Source: Catellatospora paridis (GTDB lineage: Bacteria > Actinomycetota > Actinomycetes > Mycobacteriales > Micromonosporaceae). From it: a DNA stretch of 64,000 bases. Shown here in pieces: positions 47,955 through 56,702 of this stretch (the stretch's first letter is position 1; every line of letters starts with the position of its first letter). A model generated the notes under the pieces. That model ran no database searches, was not told the origin of the DNA, and saw only the letters and a list, made by a program, of their open reading frames with translations. Position numbers and translations under genes: made by a program. The stretch covers positions 177,264 through 241,263 of the forward strand of contig NZ_ML769314.1 of NCBI RefSeq assembly GCF_009720365.1. Direction: 5' to 3'.

Positions 47955-47973
47955 CGGCCCGGAGCGGGCCGTT
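47953..47973 (+). terminator. Hairpin overlapping the DUF397-2 stop codon
   Basis: AACGGCCCG (47953-47961), loop GAG, CGGGCCGTT (47965-47973). The stop codon's last bases are in the left arm. No T-tract. Confidence 0.55.
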
Positions 47974-48112
47974 CACGATCGGGCACAGCAGCAGCCGGCG
48001 GTCAGCGGTGACCGCCGGGACCCGGTAGTGGCATGAGCTGAAACGTCCTCTCTCGTTCGGTGGTCTGACGACACGGCCGCCCAGCGGTTCTCGCTCGGTC
48101 AGGCGGCGTGCG

Positions 48113-49039
48113 TCACCAGCTCTTCCAGAACTGGAAGAGGTAGTTGCCGTAGGCGGCCAGTTCACGTGGGATGCCGGAGACGTCGAGGAAGAAGACGGTC
48201 GCGTCGCCGAACAAGCCCCGGGCCAGCGGGAAGTACAGCAGGGCGAAGACGATCAGGATGCCGAACGGCTTGATCTTGTTGCCCGCGTGGCGTGCGCCGG
48301 GGGACAGGTAGGGCTCGATCATCCCGTACCCGTCCAGGCCGGGCACCGGCAGCAGGTTGAGGATCGCGGTCGCGACCTGCAGGTAGGCGAGGAAGGTCAG
48401 CCCGGCCCAGAAGGTCAGATGCGGCGCGTCCCAGTTGAGGAAGGCCGGGCCGCCGAGCGCCACGGCCGCCAGCAGCCCGATGGCGGCGACGATGTTCACG
48501 GCGGGGCCGGCAGCGGAGACCAGCGCGTCGCGGAAGCGGTTGCGCAGCCGGTGACTCTCGATCATCACAGCGCCGCCGGGCAGCGGCAGACCGCCGATGA
48601 GCAGCCAGAGCATCGGCAGCAGCAGTGTGAGCACCGGGTGGCCGTACTTGCGGGGGTCTAGCCGCAGGTAGCCCTTCTCGGCGACGGTGTGGTCGCCGCC
48701 GCGGTGCGCGGTCAGCGCGTGGGAGAACTCGTGCAGGCAGAGGGTGACCAGCCAGCCGGAGAGCACGAAGAAGAACACGACCAGTGACGGATGTCCGACG
48801 CCGGTCCACGCCGCCACGGCGCTGACCAGCATGACGATGACGAGCGCGACGAAGATGAGGGAGATTCCGCCCCTCGGTTCGCGGTCGCGCCGCGGTCGCG
48901 GTGTGCGCGCCGGTCGCAGCGACGGTATGCGCCGTTCGCGTGCGACCTGGTTCTCGACCGCCTTGGCGCGGCGGCTCCAGTCCTCTTCGGCCGCGAGGCG
49001 GTCGAGTGGATCGTCGTGTTGCCCTTGCCCACCGCTCAT
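48113..49039 (-). CDS. Site-2 protease family (M50) membrane metalloprotease
   Basis: 308 residues from ATG 49039. About 65-residue basic cytoplasmic N-terminus, then six membrane helices. Zinc site HEFSH with His103, Glu104 and His107, and the second ligand Asp236 in NLLPVPGLDGYG; AAGPAVNIVAAIGL is the conserved GPxxN helix. Intramembrane proteolysis of an unknown substrate; anti-sigma factors are common targets in the family. None lies next to it. Confidence 0.9.
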   Translation of the reverse strand: MSGGQGQHDDPLDRLAAEEDWSRRAKAVENQVARERRIPSLRPARTPRPRRDREPRGGISLIFVALVIVMLVSAVAAWTGVGHPSLVVFFFVLSGWLVTLCLHEFSHALTAHRGGDHTVAEKGYLRLDPRKYGHPVLTLLLPMLWLLIGGLPLPGGAVMIESHRLRNRFRDALVSAAGPAVNIVAAIGLLAAVALGGPAFLNWDAPHLTFWAGLTFLAYLQVATAILNLLPVPGLDGYGMIEPYLSPGARHAGNKIKPFGILIVFALLYFPLARGLFGDATVFFLDVSGIPRELAAYGNYLFQFWKSW

Positions 49040-49110
49040 GGCGGGCAAGGCTACCCGAGTCGACCCCATGAACGCTGTACGCGCGTCTCGCGCCCTGGCA
49101 GCATCGGGGC

Positions 49111-49791
49111 ATGCGCGATGAGGTCCTCACCCGGCAGCAGGCATCCGATGCGGTCACCGGTCACGGCTGGCGGTTCGTGCTCGGCTCGTTGTGCACCGCC
49201 GTCGAGGTGTCGTCGCTGGCGCAGGCGGCGGAGGTGGCTTCGCTCGCGGTGGCGGCCGCGGGTCGGGGCGCGGAGCGTCAGCTGCTGCTCGACCTGCGTG
49301 GAGATCGGGTCCTGCTGACGGTGCAGGTGCCCGGCGCGATGCGGGTGACCGGCCGGGAGACGGAGCTGGCGGTGCGGGTGTCGGCCGCGTTGACCGCGGC
49401 GGGGCACGCGACCGATGCCGTCAGCGGGTCGCCACGCACCGTCCAGCTGTTGGAGATCGCCATCGATGCGCTCGACATCGCCTCGGTGCGCCCGTTCTGG
49501 CTGGCGGTGCTCGGTTACGCCGAGGTGGGCGACGATCCGGGGGCCGCTGTCGTCGATCCGTACGGTCAGGGTCCGACGGTGTGGTTCCAGCAGATGGACC
49601 GGCCGCGTACCGAGCGCAATCGCATCCACCTGGACATCTCGGTGCCGCACGACGAGGCGGACCGCCGTGTCGCGGCGGCCGTGGCCGCCGGCGGGCGGGT
49701 GGTCTACGACAAGGAGGCGCCCGCGTTCCGGGTGCTCGCCGACCCCGAGGGCAACGAAGCGTGCGTCACCACCTGGCTCGGCCGCGACTGA
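49111..49791 (+). CDS. Pterin-4a-carbinolamine dehydratase-like domain fused to a VOC domain
   Basis: 226 residues. N-terminal half, about 1-105, looks like a PCD/DCoH fold: LTRQQASDAVTGHGWRFVLGS, then LAQAAEVASLAVAAAG and strands of the form LLLDLRGDRVLLTVQ. The catalytic HHP-type motif [EDKH]xxxHH is absent. The C-terminal half, about 115-226, is a VOC unit (LLEIAIDALDIASVRPFWLAVLG, NRIHLDISVPHDEADRRV, RVLADPEGNEACV). The fusion is known in actinobacteria under the VOC name; the dehydratase part may only bind. Starts 71 bp after the divergent protease gene. Confidence 0.8.
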   Translation: MRDEVLTRQQASDAVTGHGWRFVLGSLCTAVEVSSLAQAAEVASLAVAAAGRGAERQLLLDLRGDRVLLTVQVPGAMRVTGRETELAVRVSAALTAAGHATDAVSGSPRTVQLLEIAIDALDIASVRPFWLAVLGYAEVGDDPGAAVVDPYGQGPTVWFQQMDRPRTERNRIHLDISVPHDEADRRVAAAVAAGGRVVYDKEAPAFRVLADPEGNEACVTTWLGRD

Positions 49792-49836
49792 CCACCGCGT
49801 CGTGGACCCTCGGCCCGGACGGCATCGCCGAGCGGA

Positions 49837-50394
49837 TCAGGTGGCGGCCATGCCGCGCAGCGCGGTGAGGATGGACGGGGTCGGGTCGAAGTCGGGCTCC
49901 GGGCAGGCGAGCTGGATGGCCACCAAGCCGTCGAGCAGGGCGAGCACGGTCAGGTAGTCGGCCTGCGGCGCGGTCGAACCGAACTGCGCCAGCCACGGTT
50001 CGCCCCAGGTCGCCAGCCGCTGCCGCGCCGTCCTGATCCGCTCCTGCAGGACCGGATGGAACGCCGCCTCGTGGAAGATCGCGTGCCGGGCCAGCGTCAG
50101 TGCCTTCGCCGGGCCGGTGACCTCGCGGACCATGTCGCCTATGAGCTGGGCGAACTCCTCCAGCGAGGCGGGCGGGCGCTGGCCGGCCAGGCGCTGCCAC
50201 ACCGCTGTCTCGATCTCGACGAGCCGGTCGAGGATGCCGCCGACCAGGGCCTCCCGGGTGCGGAAGCTGTTCGACGTCGAGCCCTCCGGCAGTCCGGCCT
50301 GCGCGTCGACCGCGCGGTGGGTCAGCGCGCGCAGCCCTTTCGTGCCGAGTACGGCGATGGCGCCGTCGAGCACCTGCTCCCTGCGGTCGGACAT
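49837..50394 (-). CDS. TetR-family repressor
   Basis: 185 residues from ATG 50394 (50403 is possible). N-terminal HTH: REQVLDGAIAVLGTKGLRALTHRAVDAQAGLPEGSTSN-type pattern, then a helical ligand domain with a C-terminal TPQADYLTV/LDGLVAIQLA. Divergent from an FAD monooxygenase with two perfect palindromes between, so it likely represses both its own gene and that enzyme until a small aromatic inducer binds. Confidence 0.9.
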   Translation of the reverse strand: MSDRREQVLDGAIAVLGTKGLRALTHRAVDAQAGLPEGSTSNSFRTREALVGGILDRLVEIETAVWQRLAGQRPPASLEEFAQLIGDMVREVTGPAKALTLARHAIFHEAAFHPVLQERIRTARQRLATWGEPWLAQFGSTAPQADYLTVLALLDGLVAIQLACPEPDFDPTPSILTALRGMAAT

Positions 50395-50403
50395 GAGACC
50401 CAT

Positions 50404-50438
50404 ACTACAGCTGTAGTCATGCCCACTACAGCTGTAGT
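50404..50438. promoter_or_regulatory. Twin perfect operators of the TetR regulator
   Basis: ACTACAGCTGTAGT occurs exactly at 50404-50417 and 50425-50438, each a perfect 14-bp palindrome, centres 21 bp apart, i.e. two helical turns. The second overlaps TAGTAC, a possible -10 box (50435-50440) for the monooxygenase, whose ATG is nine bases on. Confidence 0.85.
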
Positions 50439-50449
50439 ACGTTCGGGGC

Positions 50450-51511
50450 ATGACGAGAACGGCGGCCGTCGTGGGTGGCGGCATCGGCGGTCTGGCGACC
50501 GCCATCGGCTTGCGGGCGGCGGGCTGGCGGGTCTGCGTGTACGAGCGCAGCGACACCTTGCCGACCACCGGCACCGGCCTGGGCATCTGGCCGTCGGCGC
50601 TGCGCGCGCTCGACGAACTCGGCGTCGGCGGGGCGGTGCGCGCGGCCGGGCTGCCCCAGCGCAACGGCGCGATCCGCCGGCCCGACGGGTCGCGCATCGC
50701 CACCCTCGACGTGGACCGGGTGCGGGACCGCCATGGCGAGCCGGTCCAGCTGGTGTCGCGGCCGGCCCTGCTCGGCGCGCTCAGCCAGGCGTTGCCCGCC
50801 GGTGTCGTCCGCTTCGGCCGCAGCGTCGACGACGTCACCGCGTTGCGCCGCGACCACGATGTGGTGGTCGCGGCCGACGGCATCGGCAGCCGGATCCGTA
50901 CGGCGCTGTTCGGCGACCGGCACGGCCTGCGTTACGCGGGCGCGACCGTCTGGCGCGGCACCGCCGACCTGGACACCGACATGGGCGGCGAGACCTGGGG
51001 AGTCGGCGCCCGCTTCGGAGTCACCCCGCAGGGGCCGGGCCGCACCAACTGGTACGCCGTGCTGACCGCCCCCGAGCATCACCGTCCCGCCCTCGACGAC
51101 CCGGACGAGCTGCGCCGCGTCTTCGGGCACTGGCACGACCCGATCCCGGCGGTGCTCGACCGGTATGCCACCTCGCACGTCATCCGGCACGACATCCACC
51201 ACCTCGCCCCAGCGCTGCCGTCGTACACGGCGGGCAACGTGGCGCTGCTCGGCGATGCGGCGCACGCGATGACGCCCGACCTGGGCCAGGGCGCCTGTCA
51301 GGCGATCATCGACGGGGTCGCGCTGGCACGCTGCCTGTCCGGCGGCGACGTGGCGGCCGGGCTGCGCGCCTACGACCGCGAACGCCGCCGCCCCACCCAG
51401 CGCATGGCCGCCACGGCCCTCATGGTCAACCGCATGTCCCAGGCCAGGCGTCTCCTCCCGCTCCGCGACGCCGTCCTGCGCCTCGCCCTCTCCTTCGGTC
51501 CACCCGCCTGA
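50450..51511 (+). CDS. FAD-dependent monooxygenase
   Basis: 353 residues, PHBH/PheA-type flavin hydroxylase, cytoplasmic. FAD-binding GGGIGGLATAIGLRAAG, then TGTGLGIWPSALRAL, DGIGSRIRTALFG (the DG motif), and GDAAHAMTPDLGQG, the second FAD motif. Closest to salicylate or kynurenine-type hydroxylases. Length 353 fits the single-component class. Starts 12 bases after the TetR palindrome and seems leaderless. Probable function: oxygenation of a small aromatic that also induces it. Confidence 0.92.
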   Translation: MTRTAAVVGGGIGGLATAIGLRAAGWRVCVYERSDTLPTTGTGLGIWPSALRALDELGVGGAVRAAGLPQRNGAIRRPDGSRIATLDVDRVRDRHGEPVQLVSRPALLGALSQALPAGVVRFGRSVDDVTALRRDHDVVVAADGIGSRIRTALFGDRHGLRYAGATVWRGTADLDTDMGGETWGVGARFGVTPQGPGRTNWYAVLTAPEHHRPALDDPDELRRVFGHWHDPIPAVLDRYATSHVIRHDIHHLAPALPSYTAGNVALLGDAAHAMTPDLGQGACQAIIDGVALARCLSGGDVAAGLRAYDRERRRPTQRMAATALMVNRMSQARRLLPLRDAVLRLALSFGPPA

Positions 51512-51541
51512 CCCCACCATGAGCTGGGCGTTCGTGAGCGT

Positions 51542-51591
51542 GCAACAGGTTGCGCAGGCCGTCTTGGTTTTTGCACTACTTCCTGTAAGAT
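51542..51591 (+). promoter_or_regulatory. Operator and promoter of lacI-1
   Basis: GCAAC-AG-GTTGC (51542-51553), a LacI-type inverted repeat, then TTGGTT (51564-51569) and TAAGAT (51586-51591) with 16 bp between: a -35/-10 pair. The start codon GTG is eight bases after the -10 box. Confidence 0.6.
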
Positions 51592-51598
51592 CCCGGAG

Positions 51599-52609
51599 GT
51601 GACGACGAGCAGGCTTTCGGCGGTGGCGAAGTTCGCGGGCGTGTCCGAGGCGACCGTGAGCCGGGTCTTACGCGGCAAGCCGGGGGTCTCCCAGGCCACC
51701 CGCGACACGGTGCTCACCGCGCTGGACGTGTTCGGCTTCGCCCGGCCGGAGCCCGTGCGCAGCGAGCGCGCCCGGCTGATCGGGCTGGTCGTGCCCGACC
51801 TCAGTAACCCGATCTTCCCGGCGTTCGCCGAGGTCATCGGGGTGTCGCTGATCCAGCGCGGGCTGGTGCCGGTGCTGTGCACGCGCACCTCCGACGGGGT
51901 GTCCGAGGCGCACTACATCGAGATGCTGCTGGCCCAGCAGGTCGGCGGGATCGTGTTCGTCGGCAGCAGCTACGCCGACGCCGGGCCCGCCGCGATCAAG
52001 CAGCTCACCGAGCGCAGGCTGCCCATAGTGCTGATCAACGCGGCCGACGAGAACCTCGGCGTGGCCCGGATCTGCGTCGACGACACCGGCGCGGCCGAGC
52101 AGGCGCTGGCGCACCTCGCGGGGCTGGGCCACGAGAAGATCGGGCTGATTCTGGGGCCCGTCGGGCACGTGCCGTCGGCCCGCAAGCTGGCCGGGTTCGC
52201 GAAGTTCTGGGAGGAACGCGGTGAGACCCGCTGGCGGCGCTGGGTGGACCACACGGTGTTCACCGTGGAGGGTGGCCGTGGCGCGGCGAACCGGCTGCTC
52301 GCGGCAGGGGTGACCGGGCTGGTGTGCGCCAGTGACGCGCTGGCGCTGGGCGCCGTTCGAGCGGTACGCAAGCAGGGCCTGGAGGTCCCGGACGACGTGT
52401 CGGTGGTCGGCTTCGACGACTCGACCTTCATGGGCGTGACCGACCCGCCCTTGACCACGGTGCGCCAACCGGTGCGAGCCATGGCCGGTGCGGCGGTGAT
52501 CTCCCTGTTGTCACAGCTGGAGGGCCGTCCGGCGGCGGCCGAAGAAGTGCTGTTCGACCCCGAGCTGATCGTCCGCAGCACCACCGGCCCGTGCCCGGTG
52601 CGCGCTTAG
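51599..52609 (+). CDS. LacI-family regulator 1 of the alpha-glucan locus
   Basis: 336 residues, GTG start behind GGAGGT. DNA-binding domain 1-50 with SEATVSRVLRGKPGVSQATR, and ligand domain with RARLIGLVVPDLSNPIFPAFAE, GIVFVGSSYAD, LAHLAGLGHEKIGLILG, and FDDSTFMGVTDPPLTTVRQP. Related to the LacI protein starting at 63560 across all overlapping residues (e.g. VPVLCTRTSDGVSE against TPVLCARTVDGVAE). The locus between them carries transporter, glucanases and glucosidase. Likely effector: an oligosaccharide of alpha-glucose; inferred. Confidence 0.92.
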   Translation: MTTSRLSAVAKFAGVSEATVSRVLRGKPGVSQATRDTVLTALDVFGFARPEPVRSERARLIGLVVPDLSNPIFPAFAEVIGVSLIQRGLVPVLCTRTSDGVSEAHYIEMLLAQQVGGIVFVGSSYADAGPAAIKQLTERRLPIVLINAADENLGVARICVDDTGAAEQALAHLAGLGHEKIGLILGPVGHVPSARKLAGFAKFWEERGETRWRRWVDHTVFTVEGGRGAANRLLAAGVTGLVCASDALALGAVRAVRKQGLEVPDDVSVVGFDDSTFMGVTDPPLTTVRQPVRAMAGAAVISLLSQLEGRPAAAEEVLFDPELIVRSTTGPCPVRA

Positions 52610-52755
52610 GCCCACCCGTGCACTCCGGTCCCCGCCCGCAACGCCGCCGGCGGCAAGCCCCGACTGCCACGCACCCGGCCCCCGGGTGCGCCGCTGCTGC
52701 GCGCCTTCGCCCGGATCGCGCCGTCACCACGGGCCGCGCCCTGGGGTCGGTGGAT

Positions 52756-52830
52756 GATCGTTCGACTTGCCTGGCACATGGGCGTATGAGTGTGCAAGAT
52801 ACGCACACCTGCCGGGCAAGTCGGGCGATC
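52756..52830. repeat. 75-bp palindromic repeat, copy A
   Basis: Arms 52756-52776 and 52810-52830, 21 bases each, pair at 18 positions with G-T at the other three. Core CAAGATACGCACA is shared with copy B at 61435, which is the same length to the base. Both begin GATCG and end CGATC and contain ACTTGCC/GGCAAGT arms. No ORF or transposase. Probably a mobile or REP-like palindrome. Confidence 0.8.
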
Positions 52831-52919
52831 TTGGGGTGGGACGGGCGTCACGGGGTGGCGGCGATCTAGCGATCGGGCAGGTCGCGCCCTTCTTGAGCGA
52901 TCATATCGATGAGTCACGA

Positions 52920-52939
52920 ACTTGCGGGGCTGTGCAAGT
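52920..52939. promoter_or_regulatory. Inverted repeat with CTTGC/GCAAG half-sites before the transporter
   Basis: ACTTGC (52920-52925) and GCAAGT (52934-52939), spacer eight bases, about 210 bp before the binding-protein start. Same half-sites as at 35257 and 63522. Confidence 0.5.
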
Positions 52940-53146
52940 GGATGGCAAACGAGCCATCACGTTTTTGCGTCATCCTCTGGACTTCCGGGCGCGAGCGCGC
53001 CTATCCTTCTGCTCACGCCACGGCGCTGTAACCCCCGAGCGACGCGGCCGCAATGCGCGATTAACAAACCCGGAGCGCCCGCCGCTGCCGGAGCAGCCGG
53101 GCCGGCTGAGGTCCGGGATGTGCATACAGAAGGGATCGGAGAACCG

Positions 53147-54505
53147 ATGAACCGACGTTTGCTCGGCAAGTCGCTGGCGCTCGCGCTGGTGGCCGGCACG
53201 ACGATGCTCGGCGCGGCCTGCGCCAGCGAGGAGCCGGCGACCCCCAGCGGTCCGGTGACCATCACCGTCAACGGGATGCCCCCGGCGACGGACGCGGTCA
53301 ACCGCAAGAACTTCGAGGACGATGTCAAGGCGTTCGAGGCCAAGTACCCGAACATCAAGATTGACGCCAAAGAGGGGTTCATGGACCCCCAGCAGTTCGC
53401 TACGAAGCTGGCCGGCGGCCAGCTGGAGGACGTCTTCTACGTCTACCTGACCGACCCGGCGAGCCTGATCGCCAAGCGCCAGGTCCAGGACATCTCCGCA
53501 CAGCTGGCGGCGTTCCCGTCGATCAAGGACGTCAAGCCGGACCTGATGAAGGTCTTCACCGGCGGCGACGGCAAGATCTACGGCGTTCCGGTGGCGAACT
53601 ACTCGCTGGGCCTGGTCTACAACCGGACGCTGTTCACCAAGGCCGGCCTCGACCCGGCGAGCCCGCCCAAGACCTGGGAAGAGGTCCGTGAGGCGGCCAA
53701 GAAGATCGCGGCGCTGGGCAACGGCACCGTCGGCTACGGCGACTACAGCAAGAACAACACCGGCGGCTGGCACTTCACCGCGGAGATGTACTCCATCGGT
53801 GGCGACGTCGCCGTCAAGGAGGGCGAGGCCTGGAAGGCCGCCTTCAACAACGACAAGGGCAAGCAGGTCCTGCAGCAGCTGAAGGACATGCGCTGGACGG
53901 ACAACACGATGGGCCAGCGCCAGCTGCTCGAGTGGGCCGACCTGCTGCAGATGATGGCGTCGGGCAAGCTCGGCATGTACATCGGCTCGGCGGACAACTT
54001 CCCCGTCATCGTGAACCAGTACAAGGCCAAGTACGAGGACTTCGGTCTCGGCGGCATCCCCGGCGGCCAGGGCACCCTGGGCGGCGGCGACGGCTACATG
54101 TTCAAGGCCGGCCTCAGCCCCGAGAAGATCAAGGCCGGTCTGACCTGGCTGTCCTTCAAGGGCGGCGCGCTCGACCCGGACCGCATCGCGGCCGACAACG
54201 AGAAGGCGGCCGCCAAGGGCCAGCCGGTGGGCCTGCCCCAGCCGAACATCTGGACCGGCGCCTCGCTGGCCAAGTGGGAAGAGGCGACCAAGAAGCACGC
54301 CAACATCCCGTCGCAGAACTTCGGCCCGTTCCTGGCCACCTCCACCACCATCCCGCTGAAGCTCGAGCCGCCGCTGGCGCAGCAGATCTACGCGGTGCTG
54401 GACACGGCGATGCAGAAGGTGCTGACCGACCAGAACGCCGACATCAGCAAGCTGCTGGCGGACGCCGAGAAGCAGGTCAACACCATCCTGTCGACCGTCA
54501 AGTGA
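53147..54505 (+). CDS. Sugar ABC transporter substrate-binding lipoprotein
   Basis: 452 residues. Lipobox LGAAC with Cys25. CUT1-type extracellular solute-binding fold: DDVKAFEAKYPNIKIDA, DVFYVYLTDPASLIAKRQVQDI, IYGVPVANYSLGLVYNRTLF, SKNNTGGWHF and AIT-like LGGIPGGQGTL at the closing segment. Expected ligand an oligosaccharide, here probably nigero- or maltooligosaccharides, judging from the hydrolases around. GGAG seven bases before ATG. No ATPase is encoded with it; such actinobacterial systems share the MsiK ATPase. Confidence 0.93.
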   Translation: MNRRLLGKSLALALVAGTTMLGAACASEEPATPSGPVTITVNGMPPATDAVNRKNFEDDVKAFEAKYPNIKIDAKEGFMDPQQFATKLAGGQLEDVFYVYLTDPASLIAKRQVQDISAQLAAFPSIKDVKPDLMKVFTGGDGKIYGVPVANYSLGLVYNRTLFTKAGLDPASPPKTWEEVREAAKKIAALGNGTVGYGDYSKNNTGGWHFTAEMYSIGGDVAVKEGEAWKAAFNNDKGKQVLQQLKDMRWTDNTMGQRQLLEWADLLQMMASGKLGMYIGSADNFPVIVNQYKAKYEDFGLGGIPGGQGTLGGGDGYMFKAGLSPEKIKAGLTWLSFKGGALDPDRIAADNEKAAAKGQPVGLPQPNIWTGASLAKWEEATKKHANIPSQNFGPFLATSTTIPLKLEPPLAQQIYAVLDTAMQKVLTDQNADISKLLADAEKQVNTILSTVK

Positions 54506-54512
54506 CGCGGTA

Positions 54513-54593
54513 GGGTCCCGGACCGCGGGGGCGCCGGTAGGAAGTCCAGGTGCCAAGCCACCAGGACGAATGACCGGCGCAGGTCCGGGACCC
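54513..54593 (+). terminator. 81-base stem-loop between binding protein and permeases
   Basis: Nested pairing: GGGTCCCGGACC (54513-54524) with GGTCCGGGACCC (54582-54593), GCGCCGGT (54531-54538) with ACCGGCGC (54573-54580), and an inner imperfect pair GTCCAGGTG (54544-54552) / CACCAGGAC (54559-54567). No T-tail. It likely reduces read-through and stabilises the upstream message so that the binding protein exceeds the permeases. Confidence 0.7.
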
Positions 54594-54645
54594 ACCTGCC
54601 GACCAGGCACACCGGGTTCAGCACAGCAGGAGAGGAAGCACGACG

Positions 54646-55608
54646 ATGACGGTGATCGCGCCGGAGACCACGGCAGCGGTGACACGGGGGACGGGGCGCG
54701 ACGGCGGGCCAGGGGGGCCGGGCTCGGCCCGCATGGCGAGGCTGCGTCGTAAGATCGGCGACAACGTACAGGCGTACATCTTCCTGGCGGCAGGTCTGCT
54801 CTGCTTCGGCCTGTTCTCCTGGTGGCCGCTGGTCAAGGGCATCATCCTCAGCTTCCAGCAGGACAACTTCGTCACCGACCCGATCTGGGTCGGGTTCGAC
54901 AACTACCAGGCGGTGCTCGACGACCCGCTGTTCGCCACCGCATGGCTGAACACACTGGAGTTCACCGGCCTGGCGCTGCTGTTCGGGTTCGCGGTGCCGT
55001 TCGTGCTGGCGCTGGTCATCAACGAGTTCCGCCACGCCAAGGGCTTCTTCCGGTTCGCGGTGTACCTGCCGGTGATGCTGCCGCCGATCGTCAGCGTGCT
55101 GCTGTGGCAGTACTTCTACGACCCCGGCACGGGCCTGTTCAACGCGATCCTGTCCGGCGTGGGCCTGCCCACCTCCGACTGGACGCAGTCGCCGAAGATG
55201 GCGATGATCTCGCTGGTACTGGTCTCGACCTGGGCCAACATGGGCGGCGCGACCATCATGTACCTGGCCGGCCTGGCCGGCATCCCCGGTGAGCTGTATG
55301 AGGCCGCCGAACTCGACGGCGCGTCGGTCTGGCAGCGCATCAGGCACGTGACCATCCCGCAGATGCGCTTCATCATGCTGGTCTTGCTGCTGCTGCAGAT
55401 CGTGGCCACGATGCAGGTCTTCATCGAGCCCTATCAGCTCACCGGCGCCACCAACCCCGAGACGATCACGGTGATGATCCTCATCTACCGGTACGCGTTC
55501 ACCGTCAACAACGACTTCGGCATGGCCGCGGCGATGAGCGTGCTGCTGTTCATCGTGCTCGGTGCGTTCTCGGCCCTCTACCTGCGGCTCACCCGCAAGG
55601 CCGACTGA
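54646..55608 (+). CDS. Sugar ABC permease 1 (MalF type)
   Basis: 320 residues, six membrane helices, first at about 45-65. EAA loop EAAELDGASVWQRIRHVTIPQM, contacting the ATPase, near 225. A 35-residue Gly/Arg N-terminus precedes helix 1. The ATG at 54646 is preceded by GAGAGGAAGCACGACG. Followed by permease 2 after 12 bp with GAGGAGG, so the two are co-translated. Confidence 0.92.
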   Translation: MTVIAPETTAAVTRGTGRDGGPGGPGSARMARLRRKIGDNVQAYIFLAAGLLCFGLFSWWPLVKGIILSFQQDNFVTDPIWVGFDNYQAVLDDPLFATAWLNTLEFTGLALLFGFAVPFVLALVINEFRHAKGFFRFAVYLPVMLPPIVSVLLWQYFYDPGTGLFNAILSGVGLPTSDWTQSPKMAMISLVLVSTWANMGGATIMYLAGLAGIPGELYEAAELDGASVWQRIRHVTIPQMRFIMLVLLLLQIVATMQVFIEPYQLTGATNPETITVMILIYRYAFTVNNDFGMAAAMSVLLFIVLGAFSALYLRLTRKAD

Positions 55609-55620
55609 GGAGGATCCCAG

Positions 55621-56508
55621 ATGAGCTCGATGACGCGATCCCTGATCTCGGAGGCCGACCTGCGCCGCGGCCACGGCCGCCTGATCTACCGGCTGGTGCT
55701 GGGCGCGATGGCGGTGGCCTTCGTGCTGATGTTCATCGGCCCGCTGTACTGGATGGTCATCGGCGCTTTCAAGACGCCGATCGAGCTGGCCCAGACGCCG
55801 CCGACCATCCTGCCGACCGAGTGGCACCCGGAGACCTACCTCGACGCGTGGAACCGGCTCGAGATCGGGCGCTACATGGTCAACACGGCGTTCTACGCGC
55901 TCGGCGGCTGGCTCATCCAGCTGATCGTCGACGTCGCCGCCGCGTACGCCCTGTCGAAGTTGCGGCCGGTGCTCGGCAACGTGGTGCTGGGCGGCATGCT
56001 GGCCAGCCTGATGCTGCCGGCCGCGGCGCTGCTGGTGCCCGCCTACCTGACCGTGGCCGAGGTGCCGATCTTCGGGGTCAACCTGCTGAACACCCCGTGG
56101 GCGCTGTGGCTGCCGGGCGCGGCCAACGCGTTCAACATCTACGTGCTCAAGCGGTTCTTCGACCAGATCCCCAACGATCTGCTGGACTCGGCGGGCATCG
56201 ACGGCGCGGGCAGGTTCCGTCTGCTCTGGCACATCATCCTGCCGCTGTCGCGGCCGGTGCTGGCGGTGGTCTCCATCTTCGCGATCATCGGTTCCTGGAA
56301 GGACTTCATCTGGCCGCTGCTGGTGCTGCAGGACCCGGAGGGTCAGACCATCAGCGTGGCGCTGAGCCGGCTGGCCGAGACCGGGCGGGTGACCAACAAC
56401 GAGATGTTCGCGGGCCTCGCCATCGCCAGCATCCCGATGGTGGTCCTGTTCATGATCTTCCAGCGCAGCATCCTCAACGGCCTGTCCGCGGGAGCCCTCA
56501 AGGGGTAG
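55621..56508 (+). CDS. Sugar ABC permease 2 (MalG type)
   Basis: 295 residues, six membrane helices; N-terminal cytoplasmic part about 25 residues. EAA loop DSAGIDGAGRFRLLWHIILPL and the C-terminal QRSILNGLSAGALKG, typical of MalG. With the preceding genes it completes an importer that lacks its own ATPase. Confidence 0.92.
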   Translation: MSSMTRSLISEADLRRGHGRLIYRLVLGAMAVAFVLMFIGPLYWMVIGAFKTPIELAQTPPTILPTEWHPETYLDAWNRLEIGRYMVNTAFYALGGWLIQLIVDVAAAYALSKLRPVLGNVVLGGMLASLMLPAAALLVPAYLTVAEVPIFGVNLLNTPWALWLPGAANAFNIYVLKRFFDQIPNDLLDSAGIDGAGRFRLLWHIILPLSRPVLAVVSIFAIIGSWKDFIWPLLVLQDPEGQTISVALSRLAETGRVTNNEMFAGLAIASIPMVVLFMIFQRSILNGLSAGALKG

Positions 56509-56702
56509 GCCGCACCCAGATTTCCGGCCGCCCCGCCCGGTGGCGGCCGGATCAGAGATCCGCTCACGCATCGCCGCCCGGTTCCCATGCCCGGGGGCCG
56601 GTCGGTGCTGCCCGGAACACGGCCCGCCCGCCATCGCGCGAGGCAGGCGGCCGGGTTCCACCGCCACGGGGGACACACCCACGCAAGTGAAGGGAGTACG
56701 CA

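Larger units (their letters stand above)
52610..53146. other. Long intergenic region before the sugar transporter
   Basis: 537 bases without a gene. Contains the 75-bp palindromic element at 52756 and an inverted repeat at 52920. No other open frame has start and ribosome site. Long control region is expected for a catabolite-controlled operon. Confidence 0.5.
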
